A stretch of 64,000 nt of DNA, taken from positions 124,001-188,000 of the forward strand of contig NZ_LNTU01000039.1 of assembly GCF_001558695.1 (NCBI RefSeq). The letters run 5' to 3'. The position numbers and the translations under genes are program-made. The DNA comes from Paramesorhizobium deserti. GTDB taxonomy: Bacteria > Pseudomonadota > Alphaproteobacteria > Rhizobiales > Rhizobiaceae. The notes under the pieces were generated by a model. That model was not told the origin of the DNA, made no database searches, and saw only the letters and a list, made by a program, of their open reading frames with translations. Each line of letters opens with the position of its first letter. The first letter of the stretch is position 1. This document shows positions 1 to 8,032 of the stretch, one piece after another.

Positions 1-196
1 CCCTGCGCCGCTCGAAAAGCGAGACGCCGAGTTCATATTCCAACCTGTCGAGGAGCCGGCTCACGGCCGGTTGGCTGCGCCCCAGAAGCTCCGCCGCCCC
101 GCTCACCGTGCCGGTCAGCATGACGGCGCGGAACGCCGCGTAATGCAGAAGGTTCAACGTACTTTTCAACGGCGTATGATCCTCCGCCGGATTCAT
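1..196 (-). CDS. LysR-family transcriptional regulator, 5' part only
   Basis: The minus strand encodes the N-terminal winged-helix DNA-binding domain of a LysR regulator; the rest lies beyond the left edge. After the ATG at 196 and about 13 residues comes a typical LysR helix-turn-helix: AAFRAVMLTGTVSGAAELL, then SQPAVSRLLDRLE and ELGVSLFERR. A TTG ten codons into the gene is an alternative start, but the ATG is in frame and further upstream. The gene is divergent from the ABC operon starting at 401, so it could regulate that operon, although the operon has its own LacI gene. The ligand cannot be guessed because the effector domain is missing. Confidence 0.85.
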   Translation of the reverse strand, partial: MNPAEDHTPLKSTLNLLHYAAFRAVMLTGTVSGAAELLGRSQPAVSRLLDRLEYELGVSLFERRR

Positions 197-375
197 CAGA
201 ACGATGTGCTCGCATTGCGCATGAGGTTGAGATTCCGGGCAAATAGCAAGCGGGCAATGACACGCATCATGAACGCACATTGTCACATGCTCCGGCAAGT
301 GCCCGGATGTCATCTGCCCGTTATGATTGCCTCTTATAGCTTCGCCCGTTGAAGGAGGCGGGGTTTCGCCTTCCA

Positions 376-391
376 TTGCACAGCTGTGCAA
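376..391. promoter_or_regulatory. Perfect 16-bp palindrome, likely LacI-type operator
   Basis: TTGCACAGCTGTGCAA is its own reverse complement and ends ten bases before the ATG of the ABC ATPase gene, overlapping the edge of its AAGGG ribosome binding site. Size and symmetry fit a LacI-family operator, and a LacI gene is the fifth gene of the operon. Binding here would block transcription or translation initiation. That it is bound by that regulator is inference. Confidence 0.6.
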
Positions 392-400
392 AGGGCAAAA

Positions 401-1558
401 ATGGATAACGGAACTTTTCTGCGCATTGCCGGCCTGTCGGCCGGATATGGCGCCACCCGGGTGCTGGAGCGGCTGGATCTCGATATCCGCAAGGGCGAAT
501 TCGTCGCCCTGCTCGGCTCGTCGGGATGCGGCAAGACCACGCTCCTGCGGGCCGTCGCCGGCTTTGCAAAGCCCTCCGCCGGCTCCATCATCGTGGCGGG
601 ACGGGACGTCACCCGCCTGCCGCCGGATCGACGCGGCATGGCGATGGTCTTCCAGTCCTATGCGCTCTGGTCGCATATGACGGTCGGGCAAAACATCGGC
701 TATGGGCTGAAGCTGAAGGGACTGCCACGTACTGAAATCGCGCAGCGCGTCGGCGAACTGGAAGAGATGCTTGGCCTGACCGGTCTTGGGAGCCGCAAGC
801 CAGCAGCTCTCTCCGGCGGGCAGCGCCAGCGTGTGGCACTCGGCCGGGCGCTTGCGATCAACCCGCAGATCCTGCTCCTCGACGAGCCGCTTTCCAATCT
901 CGATGCGCGCATCCGCCTGAAGGTGCGCCACGATATCAGCGCGCTGCAGAAGCGGCTCGGCATCACCGCCGTCCACGTCACGCACGACCGGGAGGAAGCC
1001 ATGGTGATGGCCGACCGGATCGTCATCATGGATGCGGGCCGCATCGCCCAGCAGGGCACGCCGGAGGAGGTCTATAACCGCCCCGCCTCGCCTTTCGTCG
1101 CTGCCTTCATGGGCGCGGAGAATGTGCTTGAGCTTTCGGGCAATGTCGACGCCAGCGCGGTCGCGATCAAAGCGGGAGCGAACAACCACCGTTGTCTGCT
1201 GCCGCTTGGCGGCCGGACGCTCGAAAGCGGCATGTTCGAAGCACGTTTCCGGGCCGAGGCGGCGGAGCTGATGACGGGTGACGCCCCTGCCGGTGCGCCG
1301 GGTCAGGCGCTAGAGCTTTCCGGCCGTGTCGAAGCGGCGAGCTATCCCGGCGGCATCTGGCGGCATTCGATCCGCATAGGCGAAGCTCAAATTCTCGTCG
1401 ATGCCCCTCGCCCGTTCGAGCATGGCTCCGCGGTGCGCATCCGCATCCCCGCGGAAAAGCTCTTCCTTTTCAACACGCGGAGCGCGCATGAGCGCCCGCA
1501 CGCCCATTCCCTGCACGACGGCCGCAAAGGCCGCGTCCTGGAAGCATCCGAGACGTGA
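401..1558 (+). CDS. ABC transporter ATP-binding protein (PotA/FbpC/UgpC type)
   Basis: This is the energising ATPase of a periplasmic-binding-protein-dependent importer. Visible motifs are Walker A (GSSGCGKTT, about residue 39), Q-loop (VFQSYALW), ABC signature (LSGGQRQR), Walker B (ILLLDEP), D-loop (SNLDAR) and the switch His in VHVTHDREEA. A C-terminal TOBE-like extension brings it to 385 aa, normal for the iron/polyamine/glycerol-3-phosphate branch. I chose the ATG at 401 because AAGGG lies 6-10 bases upstream; an in-frame GTG at 386 would place the operator palindrome inside the gene. It is the first gene of a six-gene operon with a binding protein, two permeases, a LacI regulator and a phosphodiesterase. 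Confidence 0.93.
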   Translation: MDNGTFLRIAGLSAGYGATRVLERLDLDIRKGEFVALLGSSGCGKTTLLRAVAGFAKPSAGSIIVAGRDVTRLPPDRRGMAMVFQSYALWSHMTVGQNIGYGLKLKGLPRTEIAQRVGELEEMLGLTGLGSRKPAALSGGQRQRVALGRALAINPQILLLDEPLSNLDARIRLKVRHDISALQKRLGITAVHVTHDREEAMVMADRIVIMDAGRIAQQGTPEEVYNRPASPFVAAFMGAENVLELSGNVDASAVAIKAGANNHRCLLPLGGRTLESGMFEARFRAEAAELMTGDAPAGAPGQALELSGRVEAASYPGGIWRHSIRIGEAQILVDAPRPFEHGSAVRIRIPAEKLFLFNTRSAHERPHAHSLHDGRKGRVLEASET

Positions 1559-1583
1559 TCATTCATCAATGGAGACGACACCC

Positions 1584-2717
1584 ATGAAGAGACTCCTTCA
1601 GGCGATGCTGGTTTTGGGCCTTGCGGCCTCACCGGCCAACGCAGCGGAACTTACCGTCATCACCGCCGGCGACCAGAACATGGTCGACTACATCAACGAA
1701 TATCTCGCACCGCTGTTCGAAGAACAGAACCCGGGAAATACGGTGCGCGCCGTCGGCACCGGCCCGGGCGACGCCGGATCGCAAAAGATCCTTGAGCGTT
1801 TCGAGGCACAGAAGAAGGCCGGTGCGGAGAAATGGGACACCGACGTTGCCGTCGTGCACGAGAAATTCGCCGGCCCGATGATCGAGGGCGGCTATCTCGA
1901 GGCCTATCGTGACAGGATCGCAACCGGAAAGATGGTCACGCGCGCCAATGCCGACATGGCGCTCGGCGCGAAGGTTACCGGCTATGTCATGCCGATGTTC
2001 AACAGCCAGACGGCCATCGCCTATAATCCGGCGCTCGTCTCCAATCCGCCAAAGAGCTACGAGGCGCTGGCGGCCTGGGCGAAGGAGCATCCCAAGCAGT
2101 TCGGCTATAATGGCATCAAGGGCGGCGCTTCGGGCGTCAGCTTCGTCATGGGCTGGATCTATGCCTTCGGCGACGATGCCGACAAGCTGATGAACGGCCC
2201 GTTCGACAAGGCCGAAACCGCCAAATGGGACAGTGCCTTCGCCAGCCTCGGGGAATTCACCCAGAACGCCACGCTCACCCCCGGCAATGCCGGCACGCTC
2301 GACCTCCTGTCGCGCGGCGAAATCGCCATGGGTCCGGTCTGGGTGGACATGTTCTATTCCTGGCAGGCCAACGGCCAGCTGCCGCCCGATTTCAAGCTGT
2401 TCCTGCCCGCGCCCGGCATGCCAGGCCAGCCGATGCACTACGTGATTCCGGCCAATGCGCCCAACAAGGAACTGGCGGAGAAGTTCGTCGAATTGGCAAC
2501 CAGCCCGAAGGTGCAGGCCGAAGGCATCGTCAAGCGCTTCAACTGGTATCCCGGTATCGACGCCGAGCATGTAAAAGCCGAACTCGACGAGGCTACCTGG
2601 AACAAGCTCTTCGTCGATATCACGCCGGAAGACCTCGCCAAATACGGCAAGCCCTTCCCGATCGCGCCCTACAACAACGCGATCCTGGAAGCCTATGAGC
2701 GCCAGGCGACCAACTGA
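1584..2717 (+). CDS. Extracellular solute-binding protein of the ABC importer
   Basis: Periplasmic substrate-binding subunit, 377 aa. It begins with a clear Sec signal peptide (KRLLQAMLVLGLAASPANA, cleavage expected before AELTVITAG) and has the fold signature of the Fe3+/polyamine/2-aminoethylphosphonate binding-protein family. The ATG at 1584 is preferred over the in-frame ATG at 1569 because GGAGACG at 1571-1577 is a ribosome binding site for it. The substrate is not readable from sequence. The neighbouring phosphodiesterase points to a phosphorylated or phosphodiester compound such as a glycerophosphodiester, which is inference only. A strong hairpin follows the gene. Confidence 0.9.
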   Translation: MKRLLQAMLVLGLAASPANAAELTVITAGDQNMVDYINEYLAPLFEEQNPGNTVRAVGTGPGDAGSQKILERFEAQKKAGAEKWDTDVAVVHEKFAGPMIEGGYLEAYRDRIATGKMVTRANADMALGAKVTGYVMPMFNSQTAIAYNPALVSNPPKSYEALAAWAKEHPKQFGYNGIKGGASGVSFVMGWIYAFGDDADKLMNGPFDKAETAKWDSAFASLGEFTQNATLTPGNAGTLDLLSRGEIAMGPVWVDMFYSWQANGQLPPDFKLFLPAPGMPGQPMHYVIPANAPNKELAEKFVELATSPKVQAEGIVKRFNWYPGIDAEHVKAELDEATWNKLFVDITPEDLAKYGKPFPIAPYNNAILEAYERQATN

Positions 2718-2734
2718 GCCTAACCCGCAATCCA

Positions 2735-2758
2735 GGCCGTCCGGATATCCGGGCGGCC
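2735..2758 (+). terminator. Intercistronic hairpin after the binding-protein gene
   Basis: Two 12-base arms (2735-2746 and 2747-2758) pair with a single T-G wobble around an ATAT centre. There is no T-run, so it is more likely an mRNA 3'-end stabiliser or partial attenuator than a terminator. Such an element would raise binding-protein expression relative to the permeases. Confidence 0.55.
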
Positions 2759-2777
2759 GCCCATCCGGAACGACCGA

Positions 2778-3599
2778 ATGCCCAAACGCCTGATCGGACT
2801 GGTCCTCGTTCTCCCCGCCCTGGCGGTGATCCTGCTGCTCTTCATCGTCCCGCTCGCCGCCTCGGTGGTCGGCGCTTTCGAAGAGAAGAACAGCTATGGC
2901 CTTGGCAATTTCACCAAGGCCTTTGAACTCTATCGTTCCGATGTGATGTTCACGGTGATGATCGTCAGCCTTTCAACGGTCCTGATCGGTCTTTTTTCCA
3001 TTGCCATCGGCGGCTATCTGACGCTCGGTGAAAACCCGCGAGCCGTCGCGATCCTCCGCTGGCTTTACCGCTGGCCGATGTTCATCCCCTTCATCGTGGT
3101 CGGCCAGGTGCTCAGAACGTTTCTCGCCAAGAATGGCCTGATGAACAACATGCTGGTCGGCGCCGGCATAATCACGCCGCTGCAGGCGGCAAGCTTCCTC
3201 GACTGGCGCGGCATCGTCATCGCCTTCGTGTGGAAGCAGACGCCCTTCGTCACGCTTTTGGTGGCGGGCGCGATGGCCTCCGTCGACCGCGGCACGATCG
3301 AGGCCGCGCGCAACCTCGGCGCCTCGCGCCTGCGCATCCTCCTCGAAATCCTCGTGCCGCAGGTGACGACCACGCTGATGGTCGGGCTCGTCCTCTCCTT
3401 CGTCACCATGATGTCCGTGCTGTCCGTACCGCTGATGATCAATGCCCAGTCGCCGACCATGATCACCGCCGATATCGCCTTCCGCATCAATGCCTATGGC
3501 GACTATGGCGTCGCCAACGCGCTCGGCCTCATCTCGCTGGCCGTGACCGCCTGCGTCGCCTGGTTCTATCTGCGGCACAGCATGAAGGAGCGGGCATGA
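2778..3599 (+). CDS. ABC transporter permease (first of two)
   Basis: Inner-membrane permease of 273 aa with about six hydrophobic segments, opening with LIGLVLVLPALAVILLLFIVPLA. The cytoplasmic coupling loop (EAA motif) is visible as IEAARNLGASRLRILLEILVPQV. It pairs with the next permease, and the two overlap by the ATGA tetranucleotide at 3596-3599. The family is the CysTW-like permeases that work with PotA/FbpC-type ATPases. Substrate unknown. Confidence 0.9.
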   Translation: MPKRLIGLVLVLPALAVILLLFIVPLAASVVGAFEEKNSYGLGNFTKAFELYRSDVMFTVMIVSLSTVLIGLFSIAIGGYLTLGENPRAVAILRWLYRWPMFIPFIVVGQVLRTFLAKNGLMNNMLVGAGIITPLQAASFLDWRGIVIAFVWKQTPFVTLLVAGAMASVDRGTIEAARNLGASRLRILLEILVPQVTTTLMVGLVLSFVTMMSVLSVPLMINAQSPTMITADIAFRINAYGDYGVANALGLISLAVTACVAWFYLRHSMKERA

Positions 3600-4441
3600 G
3601 CACCGCCGCCATTCCCGAAACGAATGCGCCCGGCTTCCGCCTTGATCTCTGGTGGATCCCGCGCGCCATCGTCCTCGGTCTCATCGCCTTCGCGATCTTT
3701 GGCCCGCTCACCAATCTCCTGCTGTGGACGGTGGCGGAAAAGTGGTATTTCCCGCACACGCTGCCGCTCGAATATGGCTTCAGCTATTGGGGACGAGTAT
3801 TCTCGCCGCGCGGCAATGCTATGGAATCGCTGACCAACAGCATCCTGGTGGCCTCGCTCACCGTCGTCGTTTCGCTGGCACTGGCCATCCCCGCGGGCTA
3901 CGCGCTGGCGCGGCTCAGATTGCCTTTCCGGGCGGCGATTCTCTTCGCCTTCCTCATCCCGCAGGCCTTTCCGAACCTGCCGGTCTATGTGAACATCGCC
4001 AGGCTCTTCTATGAGATCGGCCTCAACGGCACGATCGCCGGCGTCGTGCTCGTCCACGCCACGCACGGACTGGTCTATGCGGTCTGGATCGCGACGGCCG
4101 CCTTCGCCGCCGTTGACGCCGAGCTGGAACAGGCGGCCCGCTCGATAGGCGCCGGCGCACTGCGCGCCTTCCGCGAAGTGACGCTGCCGCTCGCCGCGCC
4201 CGGCCTGCTCGCCAGCGCCATCTTCGTCTTCCTGGAATCGCTCGACGAGTTCACCGGCAGCTATTTCGTCGGCGCCCCTGATGTGAACATGCTGCCGCTC
4301 CTGCTCTATACGGCGGGGGCCGGAGGCAATTATCAGGTGGCGTCGATCACGGCGCTGCTGCTCCTCATCCCTTCGGTCGGCTTCATGCTGGTGGTTGAAC
4401 GTTTCCTGAAATCCGACGTCCTGTCGAAGGTAGGCCATTGA
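3596..4441 (+). CDS. ABC transporter permease (second of two)
   Basis: Second inner-membrane permease, 281 aa, PotC/PhnV-like. The ATG at 3596 overlaps the stop of the previous gene (ATGA), which indicates translational coupling and rules out the far longer upstream reading frame. The EAA-type loop reads LEQAARSIGAGALRAFREVTLPLAAPG. About six transmembrane segments are present. The TGA stop overlaps the TTG start of the LacI gene. Confidence 0.9.
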   Translation: MSTAAIPETNAPGFRLDLWWIPRAIVLGLIAFAIFGPLTNLLLWTVAEKWYFPHTLPLEYGFSYWGRVFSPRGNAMESLTNSILVASLTVVVSLALAIPAGYALARLRLPFRAAILFAFLIPQAFPNLPVYVNIARLFYEIGLNGTIAGVVLVHATHGLVYAVWIATAAFAAVDAELEQAARSIGAGALRAFREVTLPLAAPGLLASAIFVFLESLDEFTGSYFVGAPDVNMLPLLLYTAGAGGNYQVASITALLLLIPSVGFMLVVERFLKSDVLSKVGH

Positions 4442-5505
4442 GAATTCCGCCGACAGAAGAAGAAACCCCGTCTCGCGGCTTTGTCAGCGCCCAGCAGGTC
4501 GCCCGGCTTGCCGGTGTCTCGCGTTCGGCGGTATCGCGGGCCTTCACCCCCGGCGCTAGCATCGCGGCGGAGACGCGCGAAAAGGTAATGCGGGCAGCCA
4601 TGGAACTCGGCTATCAGGTCAACGATCTGGCGCGCGGGCTGCTCGCCAATCGCAGCCGGCTGGTCGGCCTCGTCGTCACCAGACCGGAGCTTGGCTTCCG
4701 CGCGCATCTCGTCTCGGCGCTGACGCAGGCGCTGATCCGGCGGGGGAGCGTGCCTTTCCTCATCAATACCGGAAGCTCCGAGCAGGAAATACAGGCAGCG
4801 CAGGCGGCACTCTTCGGCTACCGCGCCGAGGCGACGATCGTCCTGTCCGGCTCTCCGCCTTCGTCCTTCGTCGAACTGGCCCGGCAGAACGGCCAGCCTC
4901 TGGTGATGATCGGCCGCTCGGAACCCGATTGCGATCATGTCCGCATTGATAATGCCGCAGCGGCAAGAAAAGCAGCCGCGCTGTTCGTGGCGCGCGGATC
5001 GCAACGGCTCGGTCTCGTGGCATCGGCTTCCGGCACGCCGAGCATCGTCGAACGCCAGCAGGCCTTCATCGATGAGGCAGGGCGGCTCGGAGCAGAAATC
5101 TTTCAATCCCATGGAAGCGATTCCGATTATGCCGGTGGGCAGGAAGCGGCCGCGCAGCTCTTCGACCGTGAGGACCGACCGCAGGCGGTCTTCTGCGTCA
5201 ACGATCTCATGGCCATGGGCCTCATCGACACCGTTCGCTACCGTTTCAGGCTGAAGGTGCCGGACGATATATCGGTGATCGGCTTTGACGACATTCCGGA
5301 AGCCGCGTGGGAGGCTTACCAACTCAGCACCTTCAGGCAGGATCCCGATGCGATTGCCGCTCACGCCATCGAGCATCTGGACCGGCGCCTCGCCGATCCG
5401 TATACACCGCCCTCCACGGCGCATCTGGAAGCCAGATTTATCGAGCGGCGGAGCACGATGCCGGGTGGCGCTCAACACAAATGGCAATATGGAAATATCC
5501 CATGA
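4438..5505 (+). CDS. LacI-family transcriptional regulator
   Basis: The protein has an N-terminal LacI helix-turn-helix (SAQQVARLAGVSRSAVSRAF, with the hinge ALGYQVNDLARGL-like segment after it) followed by a periplasmic-binding-protein-like effector domain ending in the typical VIGFDDIPEAAW segment. Length 355 aa is normal. The start is TTG at 4438, overlapping the TGA of the permease. It sits inside the transporter operon, so it probably autoregulates, most likely through the palindrome at 376-391. Its effector is presumably the transported compound or a derivative; this is inference. Confidence 0.9.
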   Translation: MRIPPTEEETPSRGFVSAQQVARLAGVSRSAVSRAFTPGASIAAETREKVMRAAMELGYQVNDLARGLLANRSRLVGLVVTRPELGFRAHLVSALTQALIRRGSVPFLINTGSSEQEIQAAQAALFGYRAEATIVLSGSPPSSFVELARQNGQPLVMIGRSEPDCDHVRIDNAAAARKAAALFVARGSQRLGLVASASGTPSIVERQQAFIDEAGRLGAEIFQSHGSDSDYAGGQEAAAQLFDREDRPQAVFCVNDLMAMGLIDTVRYRFRLKVPDDISVIGFDDIPEAAWEAYQLSTFRQDPDAIAAHAIEHLDRRLADPYTPPSTAHLEARFIERRSTMPGGAQHKWQYGNIP

Positions 5506-6266
5506 AGATCATTCAGGTCTCCGATCTCCATCTTCGCGTTCCAGGCGAACTGCTCTTGGGGATAAATCCTCTGGCACGGCTGGAAGATTGCATCGCCGAT
5601 CTCAATCGCAACCACGCAGACGCCGACCTCGTCGTCTTCTCAGGCGACCTCACGAATGATGGCGAACCTTCAGCCTATGCCGCACTGGCGGAACGGCTCG
5701 CCGGGCTTGCCGCGCCGTTCCGTTTGATGCTCGGCAATCATGACGACCGCGCGGCCTTTCGCGCGGCTTTCCCCGACGCGCCAGGTGACGACGGCTTCGT
5801 ACAATCTTCCATCGACCTGCCGGATGGCCGGATCGTGCTGCTCGACACGCTGGAGACCGGCCTTATCGAGGGCAGGCTATGCCAAGAACGGCTTGCCTGG
5901 CTCGATGCCGCGCTGGCGGATGCGCGAAGCGCGTTGCTCTTCCTGCATCATCCGCCCTTCTCCATCGGCGTGCCTTCCCTCGACAAATGGCGATTGTCCG
6001 ACGCCGGGCGCCTGCGGGACGTTCTCATTCGCCACAACAATGTGAGGCATATTTTCGCCGGCCATGTGCACCGGTTCGCCGCGGGCAGCTGGAGCGGCAT
6101 CCCGTTTGCAACGGTGCGCGCCACCAGTCTGCAGTCGGCACTCACCTTCAGCGGTCCGCACGAGGTCAGCTCCGAGGCGCCGGCCTATGCCGTGATCCTG
6201 GCCTACAACGACAACATCGTCGTCCATATGCACGAGTTTCCCTGCCGGAACCCGGCGGAGGTCTAA
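5502..6266 (+). CDS. Class III cyclic-nucleotide/glycero-phosphodiesterase (metallophosphoesterase)
   Basis: Calcineurin-like phosphoesterase of 254 aa with the full set of dimetal ligands: DLH (D8, H10), GDLTN, GNHDD, the HHPP segment and GHVH. This is the CpdA/GpdQ/Rv0805 family, which hydrolyses cyclic nucleotides or glycerophosphodiesters. ATG at 5502 overlaps the LacI stop (ATGA), so it is the last gene of the importer operon. Co-expression with an uptake system suggests a catabolic role on an imported phosphodiester rather than cAMP signalling. No signal peptide is seen, so it acts in the cytoplasm. It converges on the PACE gene with a 4-base overlap. Confidence 0.88.
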   Translation: MKIIQVSDLHLRVPGELLLGINPLARLEDCIADLNRNHADADLVVFSGDLTNDGEPSAYAALAERLAGLAAPFRLMLGNHDDRAAFRAAFPDAPGDDGFVQSSIDLPDGRIVLLDTLETGLIEGRLCQERLAWLDAALADARSALLFLHHPPFSIGVPSLDKWRLSDAGRLRDVLIRHNNVRHIFAGHVHRFAAGSWSGIPFATVRATSLQSALTFSGPHEVSSEAPAYAVILAYNDNIVVHMHEFPCRNPAEV

Positions 6267-6715
6267 CGTTTCGCTGTCGCCATCTGCGCCGCTTCATCCT
6301 TCCATTCCGGCAATGGGAACAGGCGGTCGTAGGCCCAGTTGAACACGAGAGCATAGGCCATGTAGAAGGCGGCGAAGGATATATCCATCAGCAGCGCCTC
6401 CCAAAGGCCGATGCCCAGATACCATGCGATTAGCGGCAGCAACACGATCAGCAGGCCGAGCTCGAACAGCACCGTATGCGCTATTCGAACCAGCGCGGTC
6501 TTTCGGGTCGTCCCGCGAAGGCGCTGCATCGCCTGATCGAAAATCCAATTGTAGATGTAATTCCAGATCGTAGCGAGCGTAGCGCTTGCGACCCCGACCA
6601 CGCCTATATCGTGCAAAGGCTTATCGAAGGCCCACGCCCCAAGCGGCGTGACCGTGGCTAACCCGATGATTTCAAAGCTGATCGCGTGACGAATTCGATC
6701 GCGTGCCGTGCGCAT
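6263..6715 (-). CDS. PACE-family multidrug efflux transporter
   Basis: Membrane protein of 150 aa with two tandem bacterial-transmembrane-pair repeats, four hydrophobic segments in all. The family-typical opening RDRIRHAISFEIIGLATVTPLGAW is present, and the second repeat shows RIAHTVLFELGLLIVLLPLIAW. Family members (AceI type) export chlorhexidine, acriflavine and short-chain diamines by proton exchange. The start at 6715 is chosen because AGGAGG lies six bases upstream; an ATG at 6736 would lack this. The inverted repeat TTCGGG-N4-CCCGAA at 6736-6751 lies just upstream and may be its operator. Confidence 0.85.
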   Translation of the reverse strand: MRTARDRIRHAISFEIIGLATVTPLGAWAFDKPLHDIGVVGVASATLATIWNYIYNWIFDQAMQRLRGTTRKTALVRIAHTVLFELGLLIVLLPLIAWYLGIGLWEALLMDISFAAFYMAYALVFNWAYDRLFPLPEWKDEAAQMATAKR

Positions 6716-6735
6716 CCATACCCTCCTGGGAAACA

Positions 6736-6751
6736 TTCGGGTCGTCCCGAA
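6736..6751. promoter_or_regulatory. Inverted repeat upstream of the PACE efflux gene
   Basis: TTCGGG at 6736-6741 and CCCGAA at 6746-6751 form a perfect 6-bp inverted repeat with a 4-base spacer, about 20 bases before the PACE start codon. It could be an operator or a 5'-leader hairpin. No regulator gene is adjacent to assign it to. Confidence 0.3.
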
Positions 6752-6859
6752 CAGTCGTCCCAGAGGTCTGGGGAGGTCGTCCTCGCTTGTGCCCGATATA
6801 GATCAATGGGGAGACCGTTACAAGGAAGCGGCGCTATTCGGCCAGACCTGCCACTCCCA

Positions 6860-6887
6860 TTGACATGCTACCATGGTAGTATTAGAG
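6860..6887 (+). promoter_or_regulatory. Promoter with embedded palindromic operator for the gulonate/mannonate operon
   Basis: A consensus -35 box TTGACA (6860-6865) is followed by the perfect 12-bp palindrome CTACCATGGTAG (6868-6879), which extends to 18 bp with one mismatched pair (6865-6882). A weak -10 (TTAGAG, 6882-6887) gives 16-base spacing. The operator fills the promoter spacer, so binding would repress. The obvious candidate is the GntR regulator that ends this operon (13664). The -10 assignment is weak. Confidence 0.55.
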
Positions 6888-6940
6888 ATGGTCCGCAGAC
6901 GCCGAGCCGCCTCGTGGTGGAATACGGGAGGAAGAAGAAA

Positions 6941-7956
6941 TTGATAGCAGTTCGCGTGCGCGCGCCGCATTCCCTGGAGGTCATCGAGGTTGACCGCTCC
7001 GAGCCAGGCCCGAACGAAGTGCGTGTGATCGTGTCGACCGCCGGGATTTGCGGCTCCGACATTCATATCCTGCACGGCTCCAATCCCTTCGCCAAATATC
7101 CGCGCGTCATCGGCCATGAATTTGCCGGCACCGTCGCTGCGGTGGGTAGCGCGGTCACCTCCGTTGCCATTGGCGACCATGTCGTAGTCGATCCCGTCAT
7201 CTCCTGCGGCCATTGCTATGCCTGCAGCATCGGCCGCTCCAATGTCTGCGCCAATCTAGAAGTCATGGGCGTGCATCGCGACGGCGGTTTCGGCTCGGAA
7301 GTCGTCGTGCCCGCCGAAAATGCGGTGAAGGTCTCGAAGGACCTGCCGATTGCGGTGGCGGCGCTTGCCGAACCATTCTCCATTGCCGCCAACGTGCTGT
7401 CGCGCGCCGGCTGCGACGAACGTGACACAGTCCTCGTCTACGGCTCCGGTACCGTCGGACTGACCGTCCTGCAGGTCGCAAAACTGAAAGGCGCGCGGGT
7501 CATCGTCGCAGATCCGGACAAGCGGCGCCTCGAACGCGCGGAACAGTTCGGCGCCGATCGGCTTCTACAGACGGGTAAAGACGAATACCAGCAAGCGTGG
7601 CGACCGAAAATGACAGGCTCGGACCGACATTGGTCATCGACGGCGCCGGGATTCCAGCCCTTCTCGAAGAGGCCTGCCGCGTGGCAAGCCCCGCCGGACG
7701 GATCGGCATTCTTGGATTTTCGCCGGCCCCCTGCAATGTTTCACAGCAGGAGATCGTCAAGAAGGAACTGACGCTCGTCGGCTCCAGGCTCAGCCGGCGG
7801 CTTCTGCCGGAGGTGGTAGGGTGGCTGGAAAGCGGTCAGTTGAAGCCGGAGCCGATGATCACCCAGACATTCCCCGGCAGCGATGCGAAGGATGCCTTCG
7901 CGCTGATCGAAGAGGCGCCGGAAAAAACGGTTAAGGTGCAGCTGGATTTCAGCTGA
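6941..7956 (+). pseudogene. RspB-like zinc alcohol dehydrogenase (L-gulonate 5-dehydrogenase type), frameshifted
   Basis: The 5' part encodes a zinc-dependent medium-chain dehydrogenase: catalytic Cys in GICGSDIH, GHEFAG, structural zinc cysteines in CGHCYACSIGRSNVC, then GVHRDGG and the Rossmann YGSGTVGLTVLQVA. After about residue 216 the frame runs into unrelated sequence. The family C-terminus (LVIDGAGIPALLEEACRVASPAGRIGILGFS to the end) continues in another frame from about 7590. The switch is equivalent to loss of one base near 7580-7597. The TTG start at 6941 follows GGGAGGAAG. Proteins of this type oxidise L-gulonate to D-fructuronate, which fits the downstream uxuB and uxuA. Either a recent pseudogene or a sequencing error. 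Confidence 0.8.
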
Positions 7957-8032
7957 TTGAAGCGCGACTCAAGCCGCGGGACCAAACATGGCCCACCGAT
8001 ATTCGGGCGGGCATGAACCAAGGGAGGATAAC

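Noticed and set aside
1629-2570. Minus-strand open frame opposite the first binding-protein gene
   Set aside because: Shadow frame; the plus strand has a signal peptide, ribosome binding site and family pattern.
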